From: Aulosira sp. FACHB-615
GTDB lineage: Bacteria > Cyanobacteriota > Cyanobacteriia > Cyanobacteriales > Nostocaceae
DNA length: 64,000 nucleotides
Assembly: GCF_014698045.1 (NCBI RefSeq)
Contig: NZ_JACJSE010000013.1
Coordinates: forward strand, 119,530 to 183,529
Direction: 5' to 3'
Shown here piece after piece: positions 38,001 to 45,138 of the stretch. The translations under genes and the position numbers were made by a program. Numbering within the stretch: the stretch's first letter is position 1; each line of letters begins with the position of its first letter. The notes under the pieces are model-generated. The model was given only the letters and a program-made list of their open reading frames with translations, made no database searches and was not told the origin of the DNA.

Positions 38001-40336
38001 GGTTCAATTTTGTTGATGTCTTCTTTGACAGCCAACATCGTACCAGCGTCGTGGTCTGGGTCTTCTGGTGCAGCCATCGCTTGACCCCTAGCTTTCACTA
38101 AGAACAAGTAATCTGCTTCACTTAATACACCCGCAGCCCACAATGCTGTTAGTTCACCAAAGCTATGTCCGGCAACGAAATCAGACTTAAACCCAGCTTT
38201 TTGCAGGATGGAATACAACCCAGCACTAAAGACACCAATTGCAGGTTGCGCGTATTCTGTGCGTTGAAGTGCTGCAACTTGAGCATTTTTCTCTGCTTCT
38301 TCAAATGTCGGGCGCGGGAAGACAATTTCTGAGAGAGGCTGCAAGTTATCTTTTAGCAACAAGCTATCCATGTAACCATGTAACCGTTGCATCTCAGGGA
38401 AGTTCATCACCAATTCCCGACCCATTTCTAGGTATTGGGAACCTTGACCAGAGAACAGGGCGACAACTTTACCGCCTAATTCCATCCCAGAGGCGCGGTA
38501 GTAAATACCTTGGGGATGTTCCCAAGATGCGGCTGCACCTTTGAGTTTCAACCAGTCAATGCTGATTTGCAGCAACTTGCAAGCTTCTTGTAGGTTTTCA
38601 GCAACAAAACCAACTCTCGCCGCAGTTTGGGGAATTTCTAGTGATTGACTATCTTGCACCAACTGAGAAAAGTGTCTGTCGCCGCCTTCTGATTGCAACT
38701 TCCATAAATCTGCTTCACACTTGCTGAGTAGTTGCGCTGGGTTAGGCGCAAACAGCAGAATTTCTTGGGGTGTGCTGTGTATGCGGTAAGGTTTATTTTG
38801 TCCCGCTTCGTATTCTTCTAAAACTACGTGGTAGTTTGTCCCACCAAATCCGAAGGAACTCACACCCGCACGTCTTGGCGCGTCGCCTTCCGCCCGTATC
38901 CAAGGTCTGGTTTCAGTATTGAGATAAAATGCCGAGTTGTTAATGTCGAGTTTGGGGTTCGGCTCAGTAATATTAATGGTTGGCGGTAAAATTTTGTGAT
39001 GCAGTGCCAAAGCAGTTTTAATTAAACTTGCCGCACCCGCAGCCGCTTTGGTGTGTCCGATTTGGGATTTCACACTACCTAAAGCGATGTGCTGCTTTTT
39101 CTGGTCGTGTACCCCAAAGAAGTCTCTTAAAGAACCGAACTCAGTTGGGTCTCCAGCCATTGTCCCCGTACCGTGGGCTTCCATCAGACCGACGGTAGCC
39201 GGAGAAAAACCAGCATCTTCGTAAGCGCGGCGTAAGGCTGTTACTTGCCCTTCTTTGCGGGGTGCATAAATACTCTTGTAGCGGCCATCGCTGGAAGTAC
39301 CGATGCCTTTAATTACGGCGTAGATTTTATCGTTGTCTCGTTCCGCATCTTCTAGACGCTTGAGAACAATCATCCCGATACCTTCACCCAGCATCATCCC
39401 ATCAGATTTCGCATCGAATGGTTTAACACTTTCACTGGGAGAAACCGCCGGGGTTTTGCTGAAGGAGATGTAAGCCATGATGGTGTTGTCTGTATCTACA
39501 CCACCAGTCAGCATCATATCAGCACGATGTTCGACTAGTTCGCTGATAGCTAATTTCAATGCACCGAAGGAACTAGCACAAGCCGCGTCAACTACACAGT
39601 TAATTCCGCCGAAGTTCAAGCGGTTGGCGATGCGTCCAGCCACAACGTTAGCCAGCATACCAGGGAAAGCGTTTTCATCCCACTTGACGTAAGCGGCTTT
39701 AATTTTGTCAACGATTTTTTTGGTATCTTCGTCAGACAAACCACTGCTTTTAAGAACCTTTTCCCATATCGGATATTCTAAGCGTGCAGCCAGTGGCATT
39801 CCCAACTGTTTAGCCATCGCCACACCGAGAACTACCCCAGTTGTTTCGCGGCTAAACTCACGAGATTCACCATAGCCAGAATCTTCCATTGCTTCTTTTG
39901 CAACTACCAAACTGAGTAATTGCGAAACATCAGTTACTTCTAAAATGCTGGGCGGAATCCCAAATTCCATCGGGTTAAAATCAACCTCTGGAATAAAGCC
40001 ACCGCGTTTACAATAAGTTTTATCTTCTGGGGTTCTGGGGTTGGGGTCGTAATAATCTTCTACGCTCCAGTGAGAGGGCGGAACATCAGTAATACAATCG
40101 ATTTTGTTAATGATATTTTGCCAATATTCCCGCAAATTTCTGGCTTTCGCAAATAACGAAGCCATGCCCACAATAGCTATAGGATTTTGTTGCAGTTGTC
40201 TGTTAAGTTTGTTAATCGACATTGGTTTGTCTGTCGTCATCTTTTTTTCCTCTATATACCGAATCAAAGTTTTTTCACAACTGTTGATCTGGGCTTCTAA
40301 TTCCGCCAAAGCAGTATCAATTGAATAAGCAGACAT
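35012..40336 (-). CDS. hglE: HglE: iterative PKS, KS-AT-ACP-ACP-structural KR
   Basis: 1774 aa from ATG 40336. ATG 40240 (1742 aa) has a much better ribosome site (GAGG, eight-base spacing) and is a real alternative. KS about 50-480 with Cys in DAACASS (near 254), His in EAHGTGT (near 388) and GHTKAAAG (near 428). AT about 620-930 with SGQGSQ and GHSFGEL (near 724). After a linker that contains dispersed repeats (about 1003-1065) and a Pro/Ala-rich stretch come two near-identical ACPs, each with DLGIDSIKR (Ser near 1355 and 1482). The C-terminal ~180 residues are the non-catalytic half of a KR. It builds the long alkyl chain of heterocyst glycolipids; 4'-phosphopantetheinylation is needed but no transferase gene is nearby. 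First gene of the operon. Confidence 0.93.
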   Translation of the reverse strand: MSAYSIDTALAELEAQINSCEKTLIRYIEEKKMTTDKPMSINKLNRQLQQNPIAIVGMASLFAKARNLREYWQNIINKIDCITDVPPSHWSVEDYYDPNPRTPEDKTYCKRGGFIPEVDFNPMEFGIPPSILEVTDVSQLLSLVVAKEAMEDSGYGESREFSRETTGVVLGVAMAKQLGMPLAARLEYPIWEKVLKSSGLSDEDTKKIVDKIKAAYVKWDENAFPGMLANVVAGRIANRLNFGGINCVVDAACASSFGALKLAISELVEHRADMMLTGGVDTDNTIMAYISFSKTPAVSPSESVKPFDAKSDGMMLGEGIGMIVLKRLEDAERDNDKIYAVIKGIGTSSDGRYKSIYAPRKEGQVTALRRAYEDAGFSPATVGLMEAHGTGTMAGDPTEFGSLRDFFGVHDQKKQHIALGSVKSQIGHTKAAAGAASLIKTALALHHKILPPTINITEPNPKLDINNSAFYLNTETRPWIRAEGDAPRRAGVSSFGFGGTNYHVVLEEYEAGQNKPYRIHSTPQEILLFAPNPAQLLSKCEADLWKLQSEGGDRHFSQLVQDSQSLEIPQTAARVGFVAENLQEACKLLQISIDWLKLKGAAASWEHPQGIYYRASGMELGGKVVALFSGQGSQYLEMGRELVMNFPEMQRLHGYMDSLLLKDNLQPLSEIVFPRPTFEEAEKNAQVAALQRTEYAQPAIGVFSAGLYSILQKAGFKSDFVAGHSFGELTALWAAGVLSEADYLFLVKARGQAMAAPEDPDHDAGTMLAVKEDINKIEPILKQFPQVSIANFNSPTQVVLAGPTAEIAKVRQTLQEQGYAAVPLPVSAAFHTSLIAFAQKSFAIATKSVKFNTATTPVFSNVTGKPYPQDPTGMQRILETHLASSVLFKQEIENIYAAGGACFVEFGPKRILTNLVKDILGDRPHITIALNPSTQKNSDRSLREAAVQMRVIGMQLKNLDPYQVQPVLPAEKKKTLSVRLNGINYVSEKTRNGFKEALESGHKVSLQSAELKVLSAELKDQLQEIPPTSEEKTENSSPESTLSTHTSTSLSVQHSALSTQHSALNMKLAQETDMPTPENLVNYQRMLESLEYLLTQFQKNQSDNLQTHGQYLNHQMEYTKAFFQLMQQQNALFANAKSSQEVAQLKLVVMEGVERSMMQFHAQQGETLRIHEQYLLEQVEYAKNFFNLIQQQYSQLIAGGVAVEPTSVSDAPVPATTKIVAPAPVVEPVAKNGNGNGNGHKPVETPVAPAPQPVAVAPAPVIETPVAPAPQPVAVASAPQPVAFTPTPVVETPAPVVPIPTPQPVAVVSAPVIAAPAVDVSDLDKNLLAIISDKTGYPVEMLELEMDMEADLGIDSIKRVEILGGLQEMYPNLPKPNLEELAEKRSIGDIIKYLQSNASGSANVGVAVLPAPVAPEMPVAPVVTAPEPVVIAETPVVETVEDTTDYADIAQTLLAITSDKTGYPVEMLELEMDMEADLGIDSIKRVEILGAMQETYPNLPKPNVEDLGDLRTIGQIVEYLQRLVAGEKKKPDSNWDFQPVQVIENVARRPAQLKILPLPDSLEFSLPEGHICLITDDGSLTTSHLVQTLCDRGWKVVVLSFPQAIIAQQAPLPAGVERITLADMSEELLQHKLSAIATNIGTIGSFIHIHPQAVEQDKAIVKHIFFVAKYLKKALTETANYTRSSFLTVVRLDGAFGLEHNTNYGAIAGGLFGLTKTLRWEWPKVFARSIDLSPAIDAQKSAEHIIGELCDSNLYINEVGYGSQGRVTLKASIK
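37140..37325. repeat. Dispersed AGTGCTGAGTGCTGAG-type repeats inside hglE
   Basis: Tandem GTGCTGA units at 37147-37178, then CACTGAGCGAAGTCGAAGTG at about 37183-37202, and inverted CAGCACT units at about 37286-37315. These are repeats normally found between genes in Nostoc-type genomes. Here they stay in frame and encode a Ser/Thr/His-rich linker between the AT and the ACP region. Confidence 0.7.
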
Positions 40337-40379
40337 AGGACATAGACAGTTTTTAATTACTGTGGATTGTGAAGCTACA

Positions 40380-40393
40380 GTAGTCTTTGTTAC
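40380..40393 (-). promoter_or_regulatory. Candidate NtcA-binding site upstream of hglE
   Basis: The palindrome GTAGTCTTTGTTAC matches the NtcA consensus GTA-N8-TAC exactly. It ends 43 nt before the ATG at 40336, and on the minus strand is followed after 20 nt by TAATTA, a plausible but imperfect -10 box. That spacing is typical of NtcA-activated promoters. If transcription starts there the leader is long enough only for the ATG at 40240. GTA-N8-TAC occurs by chance about once in 3 kb at this base composition, so this is a candidate only. Confidence 0.45.
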
Positions 40394-40600
40394 CCATCAA
40401 AAATCATCTGTCTGTTGTGACAAGCAACTAGCTATCCTATGTATGAAGGCTAAATGCTTTTTTCCTAACAAACACTACACAATACAAATGAAGTACGAAA
40501 CATTAAGTAAGTCGGGACAAACATCATTTTTTATTGCTTATTTGTCAGGTGTTTATTACTGCCGAATTACTTAAGAATGAAGTCTTTCACACTTCACACT

Positions 40601-40879
40601 TCATACTTCACACTTTTCCTGATATTGTGGTAGCAGGTCAATAACGTTGTTGAAACTGGTAAAATAATCTTGAAGCGCGTTAGCAGCTTGACCAGTAAAT
40701 TCAAGCCATTCGTAATGGTAGAAGTTTTGTGTGATTGCATCCGGCTGGAACAATGGAAACTTAGGAGTAGCCATGAGGACAGAAACGCTTTTTTCTCCCA
40801 AGCTCGTTTGATTATCTAGCTTAACAGCAGCAACGTAGCTGGTATTAATGACAACGTTCTGTATCTTGATAAATGCCAT
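40601..40879 (-). CDS. Small conserved-looking hypothetical protein
   Basis: 92 aa from ATG 40879 (MAFIKIQNVV). The frame extends upstream to 40939 but those residues have no similarity to a sensible N-terminus. It starts with a beta-rich half (FIKIQNVVINTSYVAAVKL) and ends with an aromatic, helical half (YHYEWLEFTGQAANALQDYF). No domain recognised; I believe similar small proteins are common in Nostocales. The last codons (KCEV) overlap a dispersed CTTCACACTTCATA repeat. It lies upstream of hglE in the same orientation, 264 nt away. Confidence 0.55.
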   Translation of the reverse strand: MAFIKIQNVVINTSYVAAVKLDNQTSLGEKSVSVLMATPKFPLFQPDAITQNFYHYEWLEFTGQAANALQDYFTSFNNVIDLLPQYQEKCEV

Positions 40880-40939
40880 AGCCAGTTTCAACGTCCAGGA
40901 TAATATATTGTACGGAATTCGACCCAGAAAAGCTGACAA

Positions 40940-41677
40940 GTTCGTTACCGAAAGAACATCACCTCTACTTTAAATTTCACAGTAATTTGAAGAAATTAAC
41001 CAACAGTTACAAGGTGATAGTGATGCGACTTTGTATAGTATGTTTCTCATCTTCAAGCACAATAAATGTGTTCTGTTTCCGTTGGGCTTTGAAGAGTTGA
41101 ATTAATAAAAAGAATAGCACACTTCACATAAACTAAATCATTTCTTCAAGGGATTTTAAGAAAAGAATCTGGCTTTTAGTAGATGGCAATGTTAAACACA
41201 ATATTGCATTCAAGTATATTTGCAAACTCATATTTAGTGGTTGTGCATTTACGCGATCGCTCTCCCAAATCCAAATACAGCTTAATTTCCTAGCCATTAG
41301 CACCATCAGCATATTCCGTAGACAATCCATAAGCAAATACATGGGTATATATCCGATATTTTCAACGTAGCATCATAATTTGATTCGACTTTTTGATGAA
41401 TTTTTAAAATAAGGCAAAAAACAACACCAATAAGTTAGGAATCAGCAAATATTAAAATTTTAGAAAGTACAGCATAAACAATACTTTGATGACATTTCAC
41501 AAATTACAAACATTTGAGTGTTGAAATGTATATCTGCTAAAAACGTTACAGAAAATGAGGTGTTCCAGATCCCCGACTTCTTCAAGAAGTCGGGGATCTA
41601 ACTTTGAATCAAATGGACGGCAAATCAAAAGCTCCTCCGTGGTTGGTGAGCGAAGCCGAACCACTGCCTTCTACTCA
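40940..41677. other. Intergenic region with no convincing gene
   Basis: 738 bp. A 69-codon minus-strand frame at 41133-41342 has poor composition. A neighbouring frame on the same strand reads protein-like words (for example EIKLYLDLGERSR) but is broken by stops, so a decayed short gene is possible. A 33-nt palindromic repeat lies at 41567-41599, and a GGTGAGCGAAGCCGAACC dispersed element follows at about 41645-41662. Confidence 0.5.
41567..41599. repeat. Palindromic dispersed repeat (GATCCCCGACTTC hairpin), copy 1
   Basis: AGATCCCCGACTTCTT (41567-41582) and its reverse complement (41584-41599) make a near-perfect palindrome. The same element with loop TAG recurs at 49692-49724. Position between genes and preserved symmetry suggest a small dispersed hairpin element that could also act as a transcription terminator for the ParB-like gene on the minus strand. 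Confidence 0.75.
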
Positions 41678-43030
41678 TCAAACACTCACCATTTTTTTTG
41701 CTAACTTGCCAGTCAATTGCTGCCAGCGCATCACGCCGCGATTAACTAATTGCTGATTTTCATCGCCAATAAAACAGATGCGTCCCAACCTTTCACAAGT
41801 AGCTAATATTTCACCATTCCCCATAAATGGCGCAATGATAAAATTATTGGGACTGGTGTAGAAATTTATTAAATAATTGACAACACCTTCTATACCTTCT
41901 ATGTGAATTGGTGATTGGGGTTTAGCGATCGCATGATGTGAAAAAATGCCTATATAAAGGTTATTTACTAACAACTCATATTGAAATGGCATTTTGTTAT
42001 GTTTGTAAAAATCGTAAATTTGTCCTTCAGAACGGAGGACAGCCACAACCCTGGCTTCGTCTACTAAATAATTATGTTGCCATGTAGAGGATACAGTAGC
42101 GATCGCCAGTGCTGCATCTGAAGGTAACAAATTCCGAAACTGTGAAGTGTAAGTATCGCCACAATAAACCAAATGTCTTCCCAACATCCATTCTTCACCA
42201 ACTTTTATGGCGGGTTCTACATTGGCTTTGGTTTGCTCAATTGCTTGTTCTACCTGGCGTTGCACCTTTTTGATGGCTAATTTCGCTTCTTTCTCCGCCA
42301 TAGCACTTTTAAAAGCTAATATCTGTAACTCTTTTTGCTTTTTGTTAGCTTCTGCAATTAATTGTGTTTGCTGAATAATTGCTGGTTCATCTCCCTGTTT
42401 TTGGGCCAATTCCAAAGCTTTTTGTGCAGTTTCGGCTAAACTGCGTTCTTCGCTACCAGCCCTGGCAATTTTCAGTAGTATTGTAGGACTGTCAGCTAGA
42501 GATGTACCTTTAATCATCTGTTTCACATCTGGATGGATACTTTTAGCGATTTGCTTTCCATGTTGAAAAGTACGCTCAGAGTATCCAACTTCCTTCGCCA
42601 ACTCGATGGTTCTTTTAGGTGGTGAAATGGTTGCACCACCTTTGAAGGTATGTTGGTTATCTCCAGCTTTCGCCCGTAACCCCATCCGCTCTAAAATCTG
42701 GTCACGCTCTAACCACAGTTCTGAACGCTCCAAGGGTTCTAACTCATTGCGAATCAGGTTTTCGTCAATTTCTGCCAGCCGCGCTTGGTCAGCATCTTGA
42801 TAGTTAACAACATTACATTCGATGGTTTCTAACCCCAAAAGCTGACAAGCTGTGAGGCGATGCAAACCAGCAACCAAGGTCAAATTCTGATCTACCGTGA
42901 TGGGGTTGAGTAAACCATTGGCTTTAATTGATTCTTTTAACTCACTAACTTTATGAGCATTAACAGGACGGCGGTTAGCACCTATATGAATTTGATCGAT
43001 AGCAATAACAGGCATAATTACTGTTTTCAT
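41678..43030 (-). CDS. ParB-like protein fused to a degenerate DNA methyltransferase fold
   Basis: 450 aa. Residues about 5-95 form a ParB/Srx-type domain (IHIGANRRPVNAHKVSELKE, then VAGLHRLTACQLLG). About 95-190 continues ParB-like (ERSELWLERDQILERMG, a helix-turn-helix near VGYSERTFQHGKQIAKS). A charged coiled coil spans about 200-275. The C-terminus about 285-440 resembles N4/N6 DNA methyltransferases: the target-recognition side has GRHLVYCGDTYTSQFRNLLP and the SAM-site-like IAPFMGNGEILATCERLGR, but the catalytic DPPY motif is missing (ATVSSTWQH in its place). Such fusions are usually plasmid, phage or ICE borne. Here it probably binds DNA but does not methylate. No ParA partner is near. 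Confidence 0.7.
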   Translation of the reverse strand: MKTVIMPVIAIDQIHIGANRRPVNAHKVSELKESIKANGLLNPITVDQNLTLVAGLHRLTACQLLGLETIECNVVNYQDADQARLAEIDENLIRNELEPLERSELWLERDQILERMGLRAKAGDNQHTFKGGATISPPKRTIELAKEVGYSERTFQHGKQIAKSIHPDVKQMIKGTSLADSPTILLKIARAGSEERSLAETAQKALELAQKQGDEPAIIQQTQLIAEANKKQKELQILAFKSAMAEKEAKLAIKKVQRQVEQAIEQTKANVEPAIKVGEEWMLGRHLVYCGDTYTSQFRNLLPSDAALAIATVSSTWQHNYLVDEARVVAVLRSEGQIYDFYKHNKMPFQYELLVNNLYIGIFSHHAIAKPQSPIHIEGIEGVVNYLINFYTSPNNFIIAPFMGNGEILATCERLGRICFIGDENQQLVNRGVMRWQQLTGKLAKKMVSV

Positions 43031-43154
43031 ATAAGTTCAGTTAAAACAACCAAGATAACACGCGAAGTCAATTTCACACATTTTATTTAGTGAGTTGAAA
43101 TCTAGAATTTTGTTCCTGAAATTTAGGAGAATGCAGCACCTCGACTTACCTCGA

Positions 43155-43183
43155 CTTCTCCTGACGGAGACGCTGCGCGAACG
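43155..43183. repeat. 29-bp dispersed GC-rich repeat, copy 1
   Basis: Identical over 29 bp to 51361-51389; core CTGACGGAGACGCTGCGCGA. GC-rich compared with the AT-rich surroundings, a typical dispersed repeat of Nostoc-type genomes. Confidence 0.75.
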
Positions 43184-43531
43184 CTCGGTACAAGTCGCTC
43201 GGCGACCGGAGGCAGAAGGTGAAAGTATTACTATTTGTAGCATTCATGTTTTTCAATTTTTCTCACCTGTCTGGCAATAGCTATCTATACAATGTATTTG
43301 AAATTACACAATTTTGGTAAAAAATAATCATGAAAATAATTGTTAAAATTTATCCCTATTCCCTACTCCCCATTCCCCACTCCCAAGCACATAGCTGAGT
43401 CATTAAAAGCTAACTTAAGCAATGCCAATCGGTTGACAAGAGTAAACAATTTTGCAATAATTGGACACAGTTTATCCAGATTTTCTAAACGCTTCATTTG
43501 AGGAAAACTAAATTTTTGGGTTAGCGTTATC

Positions 43532-43545
43532 GTAATTTAGAATAC
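43532..43545 (+). promoter_or_regulatory. Candidate NtcA-binding site upstream of hgdB
   Basis: GTAATTTAGAATAC fits GTA-N8-TAC. A TAAGTT sequence (43563-43568) follows after 17 nt, shorter than the usual spacing to a -10 box. It is about 305 nt before the hgdB ATG. One such site is not unexpected by chance in 800 bp, so confidence is low. Confidence 0.3.
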
Positions 43546-43683
43546 TGGATTTGATAGGAAATTAAGTTAAAACTGAGAAAGATTTAGAGTACAGCCTTCT
43601 GTTAGTTATCCGCACAATTAATTATCAAGATTGGTGTAAAGGCGTACAACAAGTATGAAGTATGAAGTGTGAATTATGAAATA

Positions 43684-43710
43684 GGGAGTAGGGAGTAGGG
43701 AGTAGGGAGT
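43684..43710. repeat. GGGAGTA tandem heptamer repeat
   Basis: Three full and one partial GGGAGTA unit in tandem, the short tandemly repeated repetitive (STRR) type of heterocystous cyanobacteria. Further copies at 46318-46348 and, in inverse sense, at about 3388-3420. Confidence 0.8.
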
Positions 43711-43849
43711 GGAAAAGATAGGAGAAATATAAATTATTCTTTCCTCCTACCTTCTGACTCCTGAATGCTTACATTTTCAGACTTCATTTTGCACCTTAAT
43801 TATCAGTCATTTCGGCTGTTCCCTGGCATAGCACGATTGGAATAAAAAT

Positions 43850-45055
43850 ATGGCACTAAAAAGATACGGCCACTTGTTTACAAAACCCTTGAGTCGGTGG
43901 CAAATAATTTTGGCAGCTTCTATTACTGTAGCTGTGGCTGGGCTAGGAACTTTTTACACTGTTGCACCAAAATCAAACCGTGTCGCAGTTCATACCACTC
44001 AAGCAACAACACCAAAACCCGCGCCTGTAAAAGTTGCAGTCACCGCTTTAGGACGTTTGCAGCCAGAAGGTAAAGTTACTTATTTGTCTGCACCTAATTC
44101 TATCAACGGTGTGCGTGTGGAAAAGCTGTTGGTCAAAGAAGGGGATGAAGTCAAAGCTGGGCAGGTATTGGCATATTTAGAAGATTATAATCGTGCCACA
44201 GCCGCTTTACAACAATCCTTAGATAAATTACAAGTTGCCAAAGCTAAATTAGCACAGGTAAAAGCTGGGGCAAAATCTGGAGACATTGAGGCGCAAAAAG
44301 CCAGCATTGCAAATTTAGCATCTCAATTAAAAGGAGAAGTTGCCACTCAACAAGCAACTATTAACCGCATTAAAGCTGAAGTTGATAACGCTCAAAAAGA
44401 AAACGATCGCTATCAGCAATTATACAAACAAGGTGCGATCGCGGCTTCTGTGGCAGACAGCAAAGCTTTACAACTCAAAACCGCCCAGCAACAACTTACC
44501 GAAGCGCAAGCGGCGCTGACTCGTACCCAAAACACTCTACAAGACCAACAAAAAGAAGCGCAAGCCAGACTCAGCAGTATTAAAGAAGTACGTTCTGTGG
44601 ATGTTGAAGCCGCGCAAACAGAAGTTAAAAGTGCTGTCACAGCAATTAAACAAGCCAAAGCTGACCAAGAATTAACATACATTAAAGCTCCCATTGAGGG
44701 TAGGATTCTCAAAATTCATGCCAAAACTGGCGAAGTTATCAATACTTCTGGTTTTGCAGAAATCGGTAAGATATCACAAATGTATGTAATTGCAGAAGTG
44801 TATCAAACCGATATTCAAAAAGTACGTGTCGGTCAAAAAGCATCAATTACTAGTGCTGCATTTACTGGAAAATTGCAGGGAACTGTGAAAGAAATTGGTT
44901 GGCAAGTTGACAAACAAAGCATCTTTAGTCTCAACCCCAGGTCTGATACCGACCGCAGAATTGTAGAAGTCAAAATCTCTATTGATAACCCCGCAGATAG
45001 TCAAAAAGTAGCTCGGATGACAAATCTGCAAGTGGATGTATCTATTCAAATTTAG
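43850..45055 (+). CDS. hgdB: HgdB: DevB/HlyD-type membrane fusion protein
   Basis: 401 aa. One N-terminal TM helix (WQIILAASITVAVAGLGTFY), then lipoyl-like half (GRLQPEGKVTYLSAP and VEKLLVKEGDEVKAGQVLAY), a long coiled coil (about 120-270), the second lipoyl half (IKAPIEGRILKIHAKTGEVI) and a beta-barrel region. This is the periplasmic adaptor of a DevBCA-type exporter. With hgdC it corresponds to the Anabaena HgdB/HgdC pair (all5347/all5346), required for normal glycolipid layer composition of heterocysts, and likely works with TolC/HgdD in the outer membrane. The next gene is the permease; no devA-like ATPase is present in the cluster. Symbol rests on synteny with hgdC, hgdA and hglT. Confidence 0.88.
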   Translation: MALKRYGHLFTKPLSRWQIILAASITVAVAGLGTFYTVAPKSNRVAVHTTQATTPKPAPVKVAVTALGRLQPEGKVTYLSAPNSINGVRVEKLLVKEGDEVKAGQVLAYLEDYNRATAALQQSLDKLQVAKAKLAQVKAGAKSGDIEAQKASIANLASQLKGEVATQQATINRIKAEVDNAQKENDRYQQLYKQGAIAASVADSKALQLKTAQQQLTEAQAALTRTQNTLQDQQKEAQARLSSIKEVRSVDVEAAQTEVKSAVTAIKQAKADQELTYIKAPIEGRILKIHAKTGEVINTSGFAEIGKISQMYVIAEVYQTDIQKVRVGQKASITSAAFTGKLQGTVKEIGWQVDKQSIFSLNPRSDTDRRIVEVKISIDNPADSQKVARMTNLQVDVSIQI

Positions 45056-45138
45056 TCAACAATCAAAAGTTAATAGTCAATAGTCAACATAACAAATGAC
45101 TAATGACTAATGACAATTAACAAATAACAAATGAATCC

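Larger units (their letters stand above)
43031..43849. other. Intergenic region upstream of hgdB with repeats
   Basis: 819 bp separating the minus-strand ParB-like gene and plus-strand hgdB. It holds a 29-bp dispersed repeat (43155-43183), TCCCTACTCCCCATTCCCC-type heptamers near 43364-43382, a GTA-N8-TAC site (43532-43545), and nearly four GGGAGTA units (43684-43710). Short frames here are made of repeats and are not genes. Confidence 0.6.

Noticed and set aside
40362..40574. 70-codon plus-strand frame upstream of hglE
   Set aside because: Overlaps the hglE promoter region, lacks a ribosome site and has no recognisable motif.
41133..41342. 69-codon minus-strand frame
   Set aside because: Poor composition; a neighbouring frame looks more protein-like but is broken by stops. 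At best a decayed gene, so only noted in the intergenic entry.
43684..43710. Possible CRISPR-like array (regular short repeats)
   Set aside because: Units are 7-bp tandem repeats without spacers. No spacer-repeat pattern was seen anywhere in the window.
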